Part shown: positions 12,239 through 23,405 of the stretch, one piece after another
How positions within the stretch are numbered: the first letter of the stretch is position 1
How the letters are laid out: each line of letters starts with the position of its first letter
Source of the DNA: Apiospora phragmitis
Taxonomy: Eukaryota; Ascomycota; Sordariomycetes; Amphisphaeriales; Apiosporaceae
Reading direction: 5' to 3'
Assembly: GCA_038363925.1 (NCBI GenBank)
Contig: JAQQWL010000005.1
Location: forward strand, 620,001 to 684,000
DNA: 64,000 bases
Made by a program: the position numbers and the translations under genes
The notes under the pieces: generated by a model
What the model saw: the letters and a program-made list of their open reading frames with translations, nothing else
Databases searched by the model: none
What the model was told of the DNA's origin: nothing

Positions 12239-13278
12239 ATGTATTGTACCAGTTCTCCTGACGAGGTTTCACCCCTACTTACATTAAACCTCGCGTTCGA
12301 GTCTACCGATCCGCAGGCATCACTGTCTCTATTTACTAGTTTGCAAGAGGTAGAGCCTCCAGCCTCTGACCTTAATGGATACTGTTCCGTGGACTTCAAG
12401 CCTGAATATGACCCTTCAATGTCCTCCGAAAACAACACTCTCTCAACACCAATAGGAAAGCTTCATCTCCAAGAGCAGATAATCGACTTCGGCTTTAACC
12501 ATGTCTTGGGAAACTCCGTGCCGCCATCAGGCATGCCTTTCGAGGCCACCGACCCACATGTATTGCAACAACAATACCTATTGCGTGATTCTATCACAGG
12601 AGGATCAGCTCCTATGGCGCCGTCGCCCCCATACGCACCCAATCTGGACTACAATGAGTATCCTCCTTGGCCGTCACAGATGACGAATACCCATCTCCTG
12701 GTCTGCAACTTCTACAACATAACAGAGCCCTCCGTCTACATAGAGTCTTTGAGGTCGAACGCATCAACGTCCGTCTTGTGGAGTGACGTCAAGCGGAATG
12801 TCAACAAAGACAACGCGCAGCGGAGGAGCACGCCGCTCCAGAAGTGCCACGGCCGTGGTGAGGCCATGAGGAAAACCAGCGAGACGCAAATTTCCGTGTC
12901 CAAGATCCCGAAGGCGACGCACATGTGCGACTTTCCTGGGTGTGAGAAGCAGACGGCGTTCAAGCGACGCGAGCACCTGCAGCGTCATTGGAACACGTAA
13001 GCATCTCATTGTAGCCAACGCAATACGCTACTCGCCTATCCAGAATACCCTTTTACTAATCCCATAATTACAGGAAGCACGGCTTGGGGGTGGAGGTGAA
13101 GTGCAATTTTTGCACCAAGAAGTTCAACCGACGGGACAACTGGCGGCAGCACTTGAGGCTGCACACAGAGCCTAATCGCCCCATGACCCGGACGGACTAC
13201 TACGAAGAGGCTGTTCAGCAGTACGAGGAGGAGAGGAGCAACACCAAGCGCCGGAGGCCCCCAATGAAAAAGGAGTAA
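12239..13278 (+). CDS. Two-finger C2H2 transcription factor, two exons
   Basis: Exon 1 runs 12239-12996 and exon 2 13074-13278, with a 77-nt intron (GTAAGC to TACAG, branch TTTTACTAAT). The spliced frame is open for 320 codons. Residues 1-225 are low-complexity and Ser/Pro-rich, as in many fungal regulators. Finger 1 uses C230, C235, H250 and H255, with an unusually long C-to-H spacing of 14. Finger 2 is canonical (C263, C266, H279, H283). The intron cuts finger 1 between T253 and K254, so splicing is needed to build it. The tail is basic (KRRRPPMKKE) and could act as a nuclear signal. The ATG at 12239 was chosen as the first in frame, behind the TATA box. The double finger resembles fungal sexual/asexual development regulators, but I cannot name an orthologue. 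No breaks were seen, so it is likely functional. Confidence 0.82.
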
Positions 13279-14508
13279 AGGGTAAGTGGCTAGATCTGAA
13301 ACTCACCAAAAGAGATAGACGAAGAGAAAAAAGAAATGAACTGCTTCGCTCCTCTAGGAGCAGCGCCTCAACCACGCCGGCAGCCAGATCCGCCCTTCAA
13401 AATGGGATCCTGTCCGAAGCCCTAGCGATTACGCATTGGTTATAAACCAGTCTCAGCTTGGGGAAACGTACCGCCGCTAGCACATGGGCGCGCACTTGCC
13501 GGCATACATGATCTCTTCCACTCGATTGGTCGTGATCCGCTGTACAGTCGCGGCGGAGGACCGGAGAAAACTCATAGGGAGGAGCAGAGTCGATGGTAGG
13601 GCGGCCATCGCCGAAGAAGAAGTCGTGTCGTAAGGAGCCAGCCTAAGCGTTTCTGTATCTACCGCCCCACAGTCGGTAGCAGCTTGTACATGCTAAGTCT
13701 TGTAGACTCCTTGGGCTTAAGATAGGTTTTGCTTAATATTACTAGTTATTCTCTTGATTGCTTGAGGTACCTATAATGCGTTATAATTAGTTATAGAACG
13801 AATGAAGTAAATCTCAGCGACTCCAGTTCTAAACGCAAGTTCTAAACTTGCATCCGTACTGCCCCAAAACCAGTGCCACACACCAACGAGAGCCGTAACA
13901 TATCCTTGAACCCTTGGAGTCAGGAACTAATTGGCCGAACTATGGAGTTTTTAGGACGTTGTTATTTCCAATTTTCTTAAACGGCAAAGGCGTTGGCATG
14001 GCTGGTTCTGACGACGGGTTACGTGTTGAGAACTATGCAGCCGCATATGATGTTGTGCGCTGCAGCGGCCTATCAATCGACCAGACCGAACTTCCAAAAC
14101 CCCTTTTCGGCTAGGTACTGAGATCGTTCCGGGGGCCGCATGGTAGTTGGGTTCGGCTAACCCCTTGTGTTTTGGGATTTCGTTCTTTGGCCGAGATGGC
14201 GTATGCAAGATGTTGCAACAATCGTCCTTGATTGGTTATTTCAACTGACGCAGCTCAATATCAGACCGTCGCCTAAAGGATTCCTTCCATGTTGAGCAAG
14301 GCCCTTTTCAATCACGATCACTTTGTTCTCGTTCTCCGAAACCCTACTTCTGTATATCGTAAGCACATGGCTTCGACCCATCCCAAAGCCGTCGATAGTA
14401 CGTCTATCGACTTAGGTAATAGAAGGTTGATAAGTATGAAACCAGTCAAGGCAAGCAGTCTGGCGCAAAAGAAGCAGGCGGAAGAGTGGTTGACAAAAAC
14501 CATCACCA
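13279..14508. other. No supported gene
   Basis: This holds the 3' flank of the C2H2 gene and an AT-rich stretch at 13700-13830. The frames at 13914-14114 and 14289-14576 have no recognisable motif, and the latter overlaps the opposite-strand Hsp70-like ORF. Nothing further is supportable. Confidence 0.4.
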
Positions 14509-14955
14509 TTAATTATCCACAATCTCGAAACACGATCCTCCTAGTAAGGAGTCCAGGGTTGCTGTGGGACGGATAGTTGGTCTAGATGGGAGTGTAACTG
14601 CGACTGAACAGTTTGCTATGTCCCTTGACGACCATGTCTCGTTATACTCGCTAAGGAAGTCGTATGTAACTTTGCACGTCTTGCACGCGGCCTCAGACTT
14701 AACGTGCATTTCCATGTAGTCCTTGATCTCTTTGCGGACCTCGTCGTTTATGAAACTGCCCCTGCAAAAGACCACGGCAAACCTTTTCTCGAGACCCAAC
14801 AGACGATCAATCTCCGACTTGACGGCCTGGACACGTTCGATGAAGGCCGAGGTAAAGGCTCGCCGCTGGACCTTAGGTTCCAGATCCAATCGAACGTTAC
14901 CTTGCCCGATGACGACGACGACGGCGGCGGGTACCGTTACTGATTGACTGCTCAT
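14509..14955 (-). pseudogene. Truncated Hsp70/actin-like ATPase fragment
   Basis: A 148-codon ORF starts at a true ATG (14955) and ends with TAA. Its centre (FTSAFIERVQAVKSEIDRLL, then AVVFCRGSFINDEVRKEI and TYDFLSEYNETWSS) resembles the second half of the nucleotide-binding domain of the divergent fungal Hsp70-like (DnaK/actin ATPase) proteins. In those, a VVFCGGSxIN-like phosphate-binding turn precedes a helix and a YDFL..Y..TW block. Such proteins are normally 500-600 residues and need the N-terminal lobe for ATP binding. Here that lobe is absent and the sequence upstream does not supply it. Arg replaces the first Gly expected in the turn (CRGS). This is best read as a gene remnant that happens to remain open. 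The family match is from memory and moderate. Confidence 0.35.
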
Positions 14956-15506
14956 GATGGCTAATCGTAGACTCCTCCACTATAAATTCAAGGCGCACCT
15001 CGAGACTCACGATGAGATGCGAGAGTATCCGTTTCCCCTACCAGTTGGAAGGCTGCACTAAGAGGTTCGTGCGGAAACCCGATCTTTCCCGGTACCATCA
15101 AATCGTCTCTGCAGTTTCGGCAGACCTTGATCGGCTGCGAATGCTAACAAAACCACTATGGGCACATGGAAGACGGCTACTCCGAAAGATTTGATACCGG
15201 CACTCTCGCTGTACGGCACGAGGTTATAGTTTTGGGAGCTAGGTTTCATGGGTATCGATTCTCGCACCATCCACGCAACTTCCGACACTTGCACCTCCTT
15301 CGTACCTCGCAGCCTGATCTACCGCTTAAAGGCTCCTAAATGTTCCCTTAAGGGTGCTTCCGTTTCCTACTTGACATTGATATGGTGGCGTTGGATGCTC
15401 CGCCGTTCTGTGCTATGGAACTGGTCGCGTTGAGACATATTCGGGGATTTGATTATTCCTTGCACTCCGTTTGTTTTCTCTTCGGACTTTTCGTCCTCGA
15501 CTCCCT
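14956..15506. other. Flank of the Zn2Cys6 gene, no separate gene
   Basis: On the minus strand this follows the stop of the Zn2Cys6 gene. Full-length relatives would be expected to continue with a regulatory domain, but I could not find a spliceable continuation. The frames at 15058-15294 (-) and 15248-15433 (+) carry no motif. Confidence 0.35.
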
Positions 15507-16629
15507 CTAGTCTTCAAGTGATTGCGCCGAGTCATCATTATCCTCGAGCGATTCTATCTTGCGTTCTCGAGTTGCGTTCTCGAGTGAACCTCCACTTGTT
15601 AACGCCCTGTCAATCTTAGTCTCCATCCCTTTCAAGATGATATGCATCCTCGACATGTGTTCATCAATCGAAGTCATCTGCGCCTTGAGGATTCGCGTTA
15701 TCTCCAAGATATCTGCGCTCACTTTATCGGGCCTGTTATCATGTCAACAACAGTAACAACATTGGCCGGCTAGGTACTAGAAACTTACTGCGTTGCAGGA
15801 GGCTCTCGGTAATTGCATTGGATACCTTTTTCCTTGCAATTCCTGCATGGCTTCAGCTCGTCGCATTTAGCTTTCAGTTGCCGGCAGCTATCACAAGCCT
15901 ACAGCATGAGTTGTTAGTGGGATGTATAGGTATGATAATAGCTTGGATGCTTACCTGTGAAGCACGTTGCGCCTTTCTCTTAGCTGTCGCAATGGTAACT
16001 GGGGCTGGATATGGCACCTCTGTACTCGGCGCATGATGTCCATAGCCGTGGTTCTGAGGCTCATAGTGGCCAGGAAGCTGGACCGGTGTTGGAGGGGCAG
16101 GCGACTGAGGATATTGTGGGCCGTTGTCGAAACTCGGGGGCCTTCGGTGGTCGTCTTGTTGATGGTTTGGGTGAGGCATCTGGTGAGGTGTGGGTGGTAG
16201 ACCATCTGGCGCATTGCCAGTCGAGTTCGGTCGGCGCAGCTGGGGCAGGGTCATGTCTTCTTGGGCAGGGTCAGGTTTCACAAGAGGCTCTCTGGAGTAC
16301 TGGTGATACGGTGGCGGGATATGCGCTGGCGAGGGAGGATGTCGATGGTGTTCCTGTATTGGAGGTGGCGCAAATCGATCTGGCTCATGATGACGGCGCT
16401 CGTCAAGCTGGGCTTGCACCGGGTTGTGTAGCAGCTCGCCGGGACGAGAGAATGGATAATGGTGAGGAGGAGGCGGCTGGTACTGCGGTGGAGGTAATTG
16501 GGGATGATAAGGGCCAGCTGAGTGCGGTGGAGGAGGATTGGTTGGTTGGGGTTGAGGAAGATGCTGCCAGTGCGACAGACCGACAGCTGTGAGACGAGGT
16601 CGTTTGGCCTCGGGCGGTCCAGACTCCAT
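15507..16629 (-). CDS. Zn2Cys6 (fungal binuclear cluster) transcription factor, possibly truncated
   Basis: Three exons read from the ATG at 16629: 16629-15955, 15898-15789 and 15732-15507. The two introns are both 56 nt (15899-15954 and 15733-15788, GTAAG donors). The spliced frame encodes 336 residues. The start MESGPPEAKRPRL is typical of one fungal regulator family and carries a nuclear-signal-like KRPR. Residues 20-215 are Pro/His/Gln-rich. KRKAQRASQ leads straight into the zinc cluster with the exact C-x2-C-x6-C-x5-C-x2-C-x6-C spacing (C227, C230, C237, C243, C246, C253). A short coiled coil (about 270-315) follows, as expected for a dimerising DNA-binding protein. Many relatives continue for several hundred residues with a fungal transcription-factor homology domain. 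Here TAG ends the frame just after the coiled coil. It could be a short natural form, a repressor-like truncation or a 3'-broken gene. Confidence 0.8.
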
Positions 16630-17354
16630 ACTCGAATCAATATATGTGAAGTAAGTTGCTTGAAGTTAGCCAGGCCATTCAGGAAAGTACGTGAGTTGAC
16701 TCCCCTGATTTTAGCCTACGAGCCTTGGTGGAAAGGCTCGTATGCCATTATGTAGTTCATCGTGGATTTCGCGGTGTGCTTCCTTCGGTGTGCATTTTGA
16801 CTGTCAGGAACTATTGCTATCACGGCCCCAGGCCAATGAGAATGGCATCGAAGCGCGGGCCCTAGCACCGGTGACCTCGTTGTGAATTTCCGCAAGCGAT
16901 TGGTTGAAGGTGTAGATCACCTACGCCCGGACAATAAGGAACAACCGCCCGACAGTAGGGGGTAATGATCTTAACGAGCATCGGATTTAACACTTTGCAT
17001 GATATACAGAGGGCCCTGCCCTACCCGCAGACAAGCCTGTCAGTCTGGTCATTGTGCCGAATCGTCCCAGTCGCGTCTTGTGTATGCTGATACCTGTAGT
17101 GGCCATGTTGCACTTTACAAGGTGTGCTGGCTATGGCAGTGCTACACGACCGGCAATATGTATTGGCAGCCTCCAACGGTCATGTAAGGGGTGTAGGAAC
17201 GCCACCACTATCGACGCTCGGAAAGGGCCTCATTGAGTACCCACTAAAGAAGCTTAATGAGATATCAGGAGACTCGCCAAATCGCCAAACGGAGGCGTAA
17301 ATTCTGTAGCGCATCTGGCGAAACCTTATTGTCTTGTGGTTCGCCGCCCTCCTC
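16630..17354. other. Intergenic, no supported gene
   Basis: This includes the promoter side of the Zn2Cys6 gene. A TGTAGGAAC motif at 17192-17200 matches the end of the candidate LTR at 18720, but no partner terminus was found nearby. The open frames at 16999-17236 have no family character. Confidence 0.35.
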
Positions 17355-17670
17355 ACAGGCGCGCTGGGAGTATCGAGAGCTAGGTTGTTTACTGTTATCT
17401 CACCGCCAGTAGCAGGGGTTGTTGTTGTCACGTCCTGGCTGAGGGCTACCTGGCGGTGCACGGCCGTGTGACCATACAGACCAGGGTTCAGGAAGGCAGC
17501 AACACCAACCATCCACGCCCTGCAGGGAACGCACGGGGACCCCGGAAAGGAGGCTCCGGGGTTAGTGGAGGATTTCCAGCCTTGTTGGCGACGCAGACAC
17601 AGGGACTGCACAGTACTACTTCATATCCGCCGGCGGTGCTTGTCTCCCGACTGCGAATAGCAGGCATAGA
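17355..17670 (+). repeat. Dispersed repeat Y, copy 1
   Basis: The segment is related to 18205-18610. Shared landmarks are GCGCGCTGGGAGTA, a CCAGTAG..TTGTTGT..CACGTCCTGGCTG block and a CAGACACAGG.ACT..CACAGT block in the same order and orientation. Many differences are transitions. Nature unknown, probably part of an old transposon. Confidence 0.55.
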
Positions 17671-17740
17671 CGGTACTAGTTGAAGCTGATCATGGTAATC
17701 GACGGCACGAAGCCTGGGTGGCCACCTTTCTCAGCCGGTT

Positions 17741-18215
17741 TAGAAGCGATTAGTTCTGGAGGCAAATTATGGTGATAGCACTGCGTGACAGTTGCCCGAG
17801 AGTGGTGGGCAGTGTTCGCGAAGGGCCCCTGCCATGACCGTTGCCTGCATGGGTTCGGTTGTCCTGCATTGAGCAGCCTTATACATATCCCTGGCACCAG
17901 CCTGGCGCGAGCCTGGCACGGGCTGTCTTTCGTCCCAGTGCACTCGTGAGGCATGCCCAGCCCTCGCGGCCCTTCGTCTACAAGCCGAACGAGAGGACGC
18001 TCCAGCGACGGTGACACCAAACTCGGCTCATTTATTTCGCGCTCTGCTAGAGACTGCTCATAAAACCCCGCGTATAATGTGGAGTTTAGGAGCAAACGAT
18101 GTAAGCTGATTAGCTACTCTTTCTACTTATTACGCGTAAAGTGCTCTACAACTAATCCCTGCTCCCGTTATGACGCTAATCGTAACCCCTGGGCGCAGAT
18201 GTGCGCGTGCGCGCT
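17741..18215 (+). repeat. Dispersed repeat X, copy 1
   Basis: This aligns by eye with 19749-20215. Both have GCGATTAGTTCT, a CACTGCGT..GCCCGAGAG.GGTGGG block, GCGAAGGGCC, a GAGCAGCC..TACA.ATCCC block and a late GACGCTAATCG. The differences include many C/T and G/A changes in both directions, as expected if both copies were hit by RIP. Confidence 0.6.
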
Positions 18216-18610
18216 GGGAGTACCAAAGCCTAAGTTGTTTGCTTTTCTCTCCGCGCCAGTAGTAGAGTTTGTTGTCATGTCCTGGCTGTTGGCTATATGG
18301 ATTGAGCTGTGCTGTATCGAGAAGCCCTGTGCGCATTATTGGAGCCAGCCTGGTTGTTTCTTTATGTTTCTCCGTCACCAAAGCCCGTGTCCAGAAACGC
18401 GGCTGGGGATGTACCGGCCCAATAGTCTGCCGGCAAAGCTTCGCCTGACCCCTGCCAGGGGCTCATATAACAGCGTTGCAGGAACCGCTGAAAGGGGAAT
18501 ATCCGAGGTTGGTAGACAATGTTCAGCTTTGTTAGCCAAGAGACGCGGATATTCGAATTCGCGCTGGTTCCCGCCCGCAGACACAGGAACTACACAGTGC
18601 TAGCTCAAGT
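18205..18610 (+). repeat. Dispersed repeat Y, copy 2
   Basis: This is the second copy of the 17355-17670 segment and directly abuts repeat X copy 1, giving the order Y-X-Y. It retains the GCGCGCTGGGAGTACC, ATGTCCTGGCTGT and CAGACACAGGAACTACACAGTGCTAG landmarks (quoted in part). Function unknown. Confidence 0.55.
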
Positions 18611-18719
18611 TAGCCTGCGCGGCAGCATCAGACGGTATTGCTATCCCTAAGCGGCGCGTAACAGGCACTGTTGAATGGGTTTATTAGCCCAACTCTACCC
18701 TTGGTAATCGACCGCGGGG

Positions 18720-18912
18720 TGTAGGAACATGCAGACCAATGCACACGGTGGTAACGGTACTAACCAGCCGATAACGGCTACTGCTGTTGCCGGGCGTGTT
18801 GCCGGGCGCGTAGGTCCACTGTCGTGGAATTGAATAAATAAAGCTCCTCTCTTGTCGTTCATAGTTCTTCTCTTATATATTTTATCATATCTAAACTATA
18901 CACGTTCCTACA
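18720..18912 (+). mobile_element. Candidate solo LTR
   Basis: The 193-bp segment begins TGTAGGAAC and ends GTTCCTACA, a perfect 9-bp terminal inverted repeat with the TG...CA ends of LTR retrotransposons. It holds AATAAATAAAG, which could serve as a poly(A) signal, followed by a pyrimidine-rich run. No 5-bp target duplication is evident (CGGGG before, TTCCC after), and no gag-pol coding is seen nearby, so it may be a recombined or RIP-altered solo LTR. The assignment rests on the termini alone. Confidence 0.4.
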
Positions 18913-19748
18913 TTCCCTAAACCACCACTATCCCGTTATAAATATATTATTATAGTATGTCCTTTTAACCTATCTCGAGCAAATAATATCTTACTATGAA
19001 CAAAAGGTATCTATGAAACCTAAAAGTAAGATTTTAATTGGTAATGGGATATTACCCTTTGGCTTGGCTCTAATTCACAATCTGCTATCAGGTTGGCGTC
19101 GCTTATATGGCTTATTTACGCTTTTTGTGCTTCTCGGTCTATACTGGTCGGCTTTTGCGGAGATTAAAGACGATATGCGCAAGATTTAGGTTGCATTATG
19201 TTTGACTCTTGAAGTTATCTTTTAGGTCTTTACTGTTTTTGGTCTACTAGGTATCGCATGGTGGGGGCTCATGCCTGCCGAAGAATGATACAGGGAAATA
19301 GAAACGAGGCTAAGACAACGTGAATAGTAAGGATAACACGGTCTAGAGAATGAAGGAGATAATTCCAGCTAAAAAGTTAGGTTGAGAAGGCCCTGTTGAC
19401 TTACGGGTAAGACGAATAGAATAAGCATGATTAGGAGATACGCAATAATGGTGACCTTAATAGTATAGATTTAGGAGACCGCAAGTGAATAAACGATAAC
19501 CCTGGGCGCTTACTAACTCCCCTCTAATAAGTAATGATGTACGACTTGCGCCGGAAGTCAGTCAGAACTGGATGATTAAGCGTAGATACCTCGTTAGCAG
19601 AACGGATATAGGAATTTCTTAGCAGTCGCATCAGGTATTCATTATCATTGCTTGAGTAGCGATAACCCCTTCCCCTAGTCACCGTGGCTCTATCCTAGCA
19701 TAGCCCGGTTCCTGAGTGTCAAGGCCTCGTCGCTAAAGCTGCCTGGAA
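18913..19748. other. AT-rich decayed sequence
   Basis: Many stops occur in all six frames and TA dinucleotides are abundant. No frame is open beyond a short length and no family could be recognised. Consistent with a RIP-mutated repeat. Confidence 0.45.
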
Positions 19749-20215
19749 GCGATTAGTTCTAGAGGTAAGTTATAGTAATAGCACTGCGTAATAATCGCCC
19801 GAGAGCGGTGGGTAGTACTCGCGAAGGGCCTCGGCCCAGACTGTTAGCTGCATGGATTGTATTACCTTGCGTCGAGCAGCCCCGTACACATCCCCGGAGC
19901 CAGCCTAGCCTTAATCGTTTTTCGTCCGAGTATACTCGTAATATATTTTCTTACCTCGCGGCGACCGTGTCGTTTTTAATAAGCTTAGCGAGAATAACGC
20001 CCGGGTATTATTTAAGCTAAACTCGGCTTTATTTACTTTTCGCGCGTAATTAAAGGGAGTGTTTAAAAAAGCTCCGCGCGGTCCTGGCCCGGTGAATAAT
20101 ATGAAGTGTAGGAGCTAGCGATGTAAATAGATTAGCTACTTTCGCCTAGCCGCTAACAGTAGAGTCCCCGAGGCCTATCCCTGCCTAAGTTCTGACGCTA
20201 ATCGCAATCCCTATG
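19749..20215 (+). repeat. Dispersed repeat X, copy 2
   Basis: This is the second copy of 17741-18215, about 2 kb downstream in the same orientation, and more AT-rich than copy 1. It ends with the shared GACGCTAATCGCAA..CCCTATGGGG block just before the F-box pseudogene region. Confidence 0.6.
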
Positions 20216-20644
20216 GGGTATAGTATACCCGACCTACAGCTCCTATACCGGCTGTTATTAGTTCGCGGAGAACCCCAGAGAATAGTATGGCCGGCTCTAC
20301 TAAAACGGTCGACGTCACGATAAAGCTGTAACTGCTGGGGAGTTTAGGCCGGCCACCTTTCTTGTTCCTGTGCTCTCGTCCGCCTCCATCCACCTGGCAA
20401 TTCGAAACATTACCTTCGAGCGCAAACAGCAGTTGCACAGTCGAGTTTGGTTAGCGACATCTCGCGACTTCCTAGGAGGCAGGCGTGGATTACGCCTCGG
20501 TCCAATTCGCGCCTGGCGGCTCACGATCACCCCAACGACTTGGCTATTAACTGATCGAATTCGGCTCGTCTTAGCTGTATTACGACAAAAGCCTAGCTCA
20601 GTTGGTATTGGCTTCGGCGTGTGGGATTGGACTCTTTCAGCACG

Positions 20645-22466
20645 ATGAAGCGGCTTGCCACTTCGAGTGCGGGCGCATCACCTTCGAGAAGTGATACTAT
20701 GGTGGTCTGGCCATCGTCCTCTGGATTAACGAAATTGCCTTACGAGATGATGGCAAACATCGCCATGCGCCTCGGCATTGAAGAGGTTTTCGACTTGTCC
20801 CTATGCTCTCGGCATTTCCAATATCTGGTTACTGAAGACAACTTTTGCAAACCAATCATTCGTGTAAGTCCGTCCTTAACAACCCGAACCGTCGGGGGTG
20901 CTGCTTACTGATATTATTTAGACAAAAGCGCCGTGTTCTCTGGAGGCGCAGCAGGCGGAGCGTGATGGTCATTACGCGAGAGCGCTGAGACGATTGGTTA
21001 AAAGACGAAGGGCGGTATCAGAAGCCCGCCCTTATATCGTGGCTATAGTCGGAGTCGCCGACTCGTTCTTGTATTCCAGTGGCAAGCTGTGTTACGTATA
21101 CGAGGACAAGGTACAAAGCTGGCTCCGGATTTTGGATCTATATAATCTATCCGGATAAGAAATTGTAGTCGACATTCCTAGACTTATAGCCGAAGCCATC
21201 CCGCGGTCCCAAAATTGCCTGGATTACACATTTCGTGTTATCCACAACGCCGAAGGAATTACTAGCTGCCTATTCTCGTTCGCCTTTCCCGATCCAGAGG
21301 ATTAGCTTTTAATTCTCGACACAGAAAAACAGGAGCTAGTCGGGTTAATTCTCCTTAAATCTACAATGCGATTATTCGTCCGAAACAGCGGGTCTTATCT
21401 CTACTATGGTACTCATTCGGAATACGGACCTGATGGTTTTCAGAAATGGCTGCTTCGATTCTTCGACCTTGCCGAGCGCCATCTGTTAAGGAGAAAAATC
21501 CATCTATCCAATATCGTCGGTTACGAGATCGGCTCCACTGTCTATTTCGAGATTATTAACAGTTATCTCTACGGATTATCGAATTAAACCGCCTTCGAAG
21601 TAAAAGAAATTGACTGGACATCTTACTACTATTGTTTTCGATTTCGTCTCGACGAACCGGACCCTGATAAAACATAGATTATGAAGAAGCGAGATAGTTA
21701 GAGAAAGACAATATGCAGAAGGCCCTATGGACAACCGATAGGGGTTCTTGAAGCTCGAGAAAGACGAGGCAACAGGGCAGGTGAGGATCATAGAATGCCG
21801 CAAAGAATGGCTGACCGGACAAAGTAGAAACCGACGCAGTTACTATTCAACCAACGTCATTTTTCGAGACTAAGGCGAAGGCGTAACCGATGAAGAGTTA
21901 GAAAACAATATTGCAAATAACCTGCCGGATGATCCGTTGACAAAGCTACTTGAGCCGAGCAGCAACCCAAGCTATATGCTTCCGACGCAACGGTCGCCGC
22001 GCGGTATTCATATTAGGGACGATAGTATAATATTTGACCTGAATAAAACATATCTTCGCTCTTACTTCTATTCTTATGGGACATTCTTTGATTTAGTAGA
22101 CGATCCTTACCTAACAGCGCTATATTCGCAGCGACTTCGTATACGAGCCGGCAAAAAGATAGTGGTAAAAAATCTCGAGCTTCCGGCAGCTTCGACAAGC
22201 TTAAATAACCAAATTGCTATGGATAAAGAGATAGTAGAGAAAGAATATAACCACGTTCTCACATGGCTAAGGGAGCTTTAACCCCCCTGTTTTGATCCAG
22301 CCCTGGAACGGATATCCCGCATTATAAACCCCGAAGATCATCAGGGGAATATTAATGCGGTCAATAACGAGCGATCAATTGTCTATGCCACTAGGGGAGC
22401 TAGTACCTCCCTAAAGGCCCTTATCTAATTATCATTCGACCTAGTGGCAAAGCTACCGGACACTTG
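20645..22466 (+). pseudogene. F-box protein pseudogene with RIP-type stops
   Basis: The ATG at 20645 opens an N-terminal F-box: LTKLPYEMMANIAMRLG, then a helix ending LCSRHFQYLV, in a frame running to 20863. A 58-nt intron (20864-20921, GTAAGT donor) joins to TKAPCSLEAQQAERDGHYAR. The rest follows a known fungal F-box family: ARPYIVAIVGVADSFLYSSG, YGTHSEYGPDGFQKW, EIDWTSYYYCFRF, IIECRKEWL, DDPLTKLL, TYLRSYF..GTFFDLVDDP and finally RSIVYAT near 22380. In-frame stops at 21156, 21303, 21585, 21675 and 21699 fall where Gln or Trp is expected, which fits CAG/CAA to TAG/TAA and TGG to TAG. One frame change lies near 21708 and more stops follow. In a living gene the product would recruit targets to an SCF ubiquitin ligase. 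This copy cannot encode one. Confidence 0.8.
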
Positions 22467-23274
22467 GAGCGGGAGCACCCTCCCTTTAATAACCTCGTCC
22501 GAAGCCCACCCGAACGTACAAGGCATTACAAATAGGCATGCAGGAGGCCGGGTGGAAGCATACCGCCAAGCTCTACCTGCTCCCGGAGACCATGGGAAAG
22601 CCATGCGCAGGCTGGGCCACGATGTTATAGGCGAGACTGTTACGCAAAGAATACTATCGAGTGTCTCCGACACAACCCCACTACGCTCCGGGTCTCCAAG
22701 CGAAGCATCACTGCCTAATACGTTTATCCTCACGAAGGGACCTAGTGTGTGGGCCAGAACCGAGATAGCCATGTACCCGCACCTTATCGGGCAGTATGTC
22801 GAATAAGTCGGCTTGTGTGATGTTCGAATCGGAGAGCGACGTGGTGAGGCAGAGCATATTCAGAAGTCACGGGTACTTAGGTATATATACTTGGGGGCTA
22901 TGCACCTAGTCGTTACAACGGGCAGGTTACTCGTCAAGTCCTTCTCAAAGCAGATCCGGAATCGAAAAACAGCCGGGCTATTACCCAAACACGATATCTA
23001 CATTAGATTCTATACAGTCTATTAAACGCACATGCCACGATACGGCTACGCAACTAGCAACTGGCCCGCGATCTCCAATATCACTAAAAGCATGCTCCAC
23101 TCAAGGCAATAATGCCTCAGGCTAACGATGCCGATATTGGGTAGCAGCTTGGATCTCTCGGGCTGTTAGTAAACTCGGGAGTTCAAAGTGCTGAAGGAGC
23201 AGGGGAAAATAACGCACGGTCGTGTCGTCATGTGGCCAAGAGAGCGTGAGGGTCTAGCTCTAGCCTGAGCTTGG
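22467..23274. other. No supported gene
   Basis: The open frame at 22444-22806 begins inside the end of the F-box pseudogene and then loses family resemblance. The rest has short frames only. No RNA gene or repeat could be supported. Confidence 0.35.
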
Positions 23275-23405
23275 AACGAATAGCTCGATCTATAAACCCC
23301 TAAGACCATCGGGGGAATATATCCACGCCACTAGGGGCAATGCCGGTTCCCCGCAGGTCCCGGTCTTGTTATGCTTCAACCCTGCAGCGAAGCTCGTAAG
23401 TATAG
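23275..23405 (+). repeat. Second, shorter copy of the F-box 3' end
   Basis: This stretch repeats landmarks of 22318-22448: ATAAACCCC, AAGA.CATC.GGGGAATAT and GCCACTAGGGG.A, then a terminal GC.AAGCT. It lacks about 30 bases in the middle. It is a decayed second copy of the last part of the F-box gene, which shows the locus was duplicated, the precondition for RIP. Confidence 0.5.

Noticed and set aside
16011..16592. 193-codon plus-strand ORF
   Set aside because: It is the antisense of the Pro/His-rich first exon of the Zn2Cys6 gene. Low-complexity codons keep the opposite frame open.
22444..22806. 120-codon ORF after the F-box pseudogene
   Set aside because: Its first codons are the F-box tail. 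After about 22466 there is no recognisable family sequence, so it was not called as a gene.
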